Origin: Gemmatimonadales bacterium UBA4718 | GTDB taxonomy: Bacteria; Gemmatimonadota; Gemmatimonadetes; Gemmatimonadales; Gemmatimonadaceae | Direction: 5' to 3' | Length of the DNA stretch: 6,335 bases | Assembly (NCBI GenBank): GCA_002404375.1 | Contig: DHJO01000031.1 | Coordinates: forward strand, 14,895 to 21,229 | Part shown: positions 5,087 through 6,335 of the stretch, one piece after another | Numbering within the stretch: the first letter of the stretch is position 1 | Layout of the letters: each line of letters opens with the position of its first letter | Notes under the pieces: generated by a model | The model's input: the letters and a program-made list of their open reading frames with translations, nothing else | What the model was told of the DNA's origin: nothing | The model's database searches: none | Made by a program: the position numbers and the translations under genes

Positions 5087-5422
5087 TTAGTTGGAGTCCC
5101 GCGAAATAACGATAGAAGTGGCACCCGTCGCATCGAGCCATACATGCGTGGGAGTGCGCGCTACACGCAACACGACACGATCACATCCTGGACAGCGCAC
5201 GACCGTTCCCATCCCATGGGCGTAGACCATCAGCGCGCCAATCGTGCGCGTCATTCCGCAACCAGCGCACTTTGCGCGCGCGGATGTCAGGTCCGGCACG
5301 AACAGCTCGCTCAGAATTCCCGCCGCGGCATTTCCGTCGACTCGCAGCGCGTCGGCAAAACTGCCGCCCGCAACAGTTGGCTCGTCCAATACATTCGAAG
5401 CACGTTTCGAAGCACGTTTCAT
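5087..5422 (-). CDS. DUF6510 family zinc-ribbon protein
   Basis: This 111-residue protein matches my recollection of the DUF6510 family. The core begins FADALRVDGNAAAGILSELF (22-41). A zinc-ribbon pair follows: CAGC (Cys52, Cys55) and CPGC (Cys77, Cys80), separated by GALMVYAHGMGTVVR (62-76). The end, VARTPTHVWLDATG (87-100), also fits. Four cysteines in two CxxC knuckles should bind one zinc. No function is established for the family, but members are often next to sulfite-oxidase-like and ferredoxin-reductase genes, as here. I chose the ATG at 5422 because AAGGAG lies 5 bases upstream; a GTG 21 bases earlier in the same frame has no such signal. The N-terminus repeats KRAS twice (residues 2-9), from a 12-base tandem duplication. 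Confidence 0.87.
   Translation of the reverse strand: MKRASKRASNVLDEPTVAGGSFADALRVDGNAAAGILSELFVPDLTSARAKCAGCGMTRTIGALMVYAHGMGTVVRCPGCDRVVLRVARTPTHVWLDATGATSIVISRDSN
5396..5419. repeat. 12-base tandem duplication at the start of the DUF6510 gene
   Basis: CGAAGCACGTTT occurs twice head to tail (5396-5407 and 5408-5419). It is in frame and encodes KRASKRAS just after the initiator Met, outside the conserved domain. Confidence 0.9.
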
Positions 5423-5427
5423 TGTCG

Positions 5428-5433
5428 CTCCTT
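5428..5433 (-). promoter_or_regulatory. Shine-Dalgarno of the DUF6510 gene
   Basis: AAGGAG on the minus strand lies 5 bases before the ATG at 5422. It lies in the 41-base gap after the reductase stop, and inside the longer frame that a GTG at 5443 would give. Confidence 0.8.
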
Positions 5434-5463
5434 GTTCACGCACACCAATAGTCTTGTCGCAAT

Positions 5464-6243
5464 CTAGACCGATCCGCCTGTAGGGCCAAAGCGCTCAGTC
5501 TTTATACGTGCTGCCTGATGCCCCAGCTCCACCAGAGCCTGGGCCACGGATTCAACCAAAGGAGTCGGGCCGCACACGAATACCTGCGGCTGTTCGCTCG
5601 GCGGCCAGGCGACCTCCTCGAGCATCATCCGATCGATTCTGCGTCTGAATCCGCTCCAACCCCGTGGCTGGTCGCGGGTGAGTGTGTGCCTTACCTCGAG
5701 CCCTGTGTTCTTTTCCGCCAGACGCGTGAGCTCGTCCCGATAAATCACTTCGTCCCATCCACGCGACGAGTACAGCAATCGTGCCGGGAGTCGATGCCGG
5801 TCCGCATCGGTGGTCGCGAGCACCGCGTTGCGATGCCGCAGCATCGCCATCAACGGCACGATGCCCGAGCCTCCGGCGACAAGGAGGAGCGGCCCTCCGA
5901 GCGAAACGTCCCAGACAAAGTATCCGCCGATAGGACCCCGCAGCTCGAGCTTATCTCCCGAGCGGAGCTCTTCTGACAGGTAGGGGGAAACTTCCCCATC
6001 CTTCAGTTGCTCGACCGTCAGCGATAGCCGAGAGTCTTCCGGCGCCGATGCGATAGAGTAGCTCCGCTCTGCCTGGTAACCGTCTTCTGCCGTGAGTCGT
6101 ACGTCCACATGTTGTCCGGCGCGATGACCGGGCCATTCGGGCACATCGAGCACGAGGGTTCGTGTCCTCGGTGTCTCCGGTACCACGTCGATCACGGTGG
6201 CGAGCCGCCAGGCAATTCGTGGTGCGCCACCAACAGAACTCAC
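5464..6243 (-). CDS. Ferredoxin/flavin oxidoreductase (FNR superfamily)
   Basis: This 259-residue protein has a FAD-binding barrel followed by a NAD(P)-binding domain. Visible motifs are GHRAGQHVDVRL (39-50), RSYSIAS (60-66, FAD phosphate and isoalloxazine binding), GPIGGYF (103-109), VAGGSGIVPLMAM (122-134, pyridine-nucleotide loop), and VFVCGPTPLV (221-230) near the C-terminus. The C-terminal KTERFGPTGG (248-257) ends the protein, with no fused 2Fe-2S ferredoxin domain. It would move electrons from NAD(P)H through FAD to a partner. The tight link to the sulfite-oxidase-like gene suggests the molybdoenzyme or a linking carrier. I chose GTG 6243 because it overlaps the upstream stop as GTGA, the usual coupling arrangement, and matches where homology should begin. 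An in-frame start at 6273 would lie inside the molybdoenzyme gene. Confidence 0.9.
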   Translation of the reverse strand: MSSVGGAPRIAWRLATVIDVVPETPRTRTLVLDVPEWPGHRAGQHVDVRLTAEDGYQAERSYSIASAPEDSRLSLTVEQLKDGEVSPYLSEELRSGDKLELRGPIGGYFVWDVSLGGPLLLVAGGSGIVPLMAMLRHRNAVLATTDADRHRLPARLLYSSRGWDEVIYRDELTRLAEKNTGLEVRHTLTRDQPRGWSGFRRRIDRMMLEEVAWPPSEQPQVFVCGPTPLVESVAQALVELGHQAARIKTERFGPTGGSV

Positions 6244-6335
6244 TCGTCGCCGGCGTATCGCTGCTCGCGCCACGGATCACCATAGTTGTGGTAACCCAGC
6301 GATTCCCAGAATCCGGGCGCATCACTTTCCATGAG
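6240..6335 (-). CDS. C-terminus of a sulfite-oxidase-like molybdopterin oxidoreductase
   Basis: Only the last 31 codons are inside the window. They include PGFWESLGYHNYGDPWREQR and end YAGDE with TGA at 6242-6240. The pattern GFWE-x-LGYH-x-x-GDPW-x-EQRY is the characteristic end of bacterial sulfite-oxidase-like (Mo-pterin) oxidoreductases; the conserved WE..GYH..GDPW lies after the catalytic domain. Such enzymes carry oxygen-atom transfer at a single-pterin Mo centre. Whether this one oxidises sulfite or reduces sulfoxides cannot be told, since the Cys ligand and substrate residues are off the window. It is the first visible gene of the minus-strand operon and overlaps the reductase by 4 bases. 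Confidence 0.82.
   Translation of the reverse strand, partial: LMESDAPGFWESLGYHNYGDPWREQRYAGDE

Noticed and set aside
4527..5090. A 187-codon plus-strand frame across the end of the aldo/keto reductase and the zinc-finger gene.
   Set aside because: It has no recognisable domain and overlaps two well supported genes in other frames.
5464..6273. Reductase start at 6273.
   Set aside because: It would place 10 extra non-homologous, Arg-rich residues inside the molybdoenzyme gene. GTG 6243 gives the standard GTGA overlap.

Overview
This is a GC-rich bacterial window with no RNA gene, CRISPR array or intact mobile element that I can see. The gene mix suggests a free-living, respiring soil-type bacterium: a secreted MauG-like di-haem peroxidase, Dps, and a Mo-dependent sulfite-oxidase-like enzyme with its reductase. 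Gemmatimonadota or an actinobacterium would fit, but this is inference; nothing in the window fixes the taxon.

Region 1 (1-1550, minus strand) has the first codons of a CPA1-type cation/proton antiporter, cut by the window edge. Upstream of it is a complete lipoprotein di-haem c peroxidase of the CcpA/MauG superfamily. Region 2 (1551-1969) has no intact gene but carries relics. These are a copy of the peroxidase's C-terminal tail coding sequence, what looks like the C-terminus of an RND efflux adaptor, and a possible start of its RND permease. Region 3 (1970-2897) holds a minus-strand Dps ferritin with a strong ribosome binding site. Upstream of it are an in-frame stub of a response-regulator receiver domain and a palindrome-rich stretch.

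Region 4 (2898-4797, plus strand) is a two-gene unit. A beta-hydroxyacid dehydrogenase family enzyme overlaps an aldo/keto reductase by 8 bases, and each gene has a good Shine-Dalgarno. Region 5 (4800-6335, minus strand) converges on it. In transcription order it has the C-terminus of a sulfite-oxidase-like molybdoenzyme, a ferredoxin/flavin reductase (4-base GTGA overlap), a DUF6510 zinc-ribbon protein and a UBP-type zinc-finger protein. The tight spacing argues for one operon. The reductase plausibly passes NAD(P)H electrons to the molybdoenzyme; the roles of the two small zinc proteins are unknown.

Most of the window concerns redox chemistry and oxidative stress (peroxidase, Dps, NAD(P)H oxidoreductases, Mo enzyme). 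The best leads are the gene fossils in the two non-coding stretches, the Tyr-for-Met axial-ligand change in the peroxidase, and the ubiquitin-type zinc finger in a sulfite-oxidase operon.
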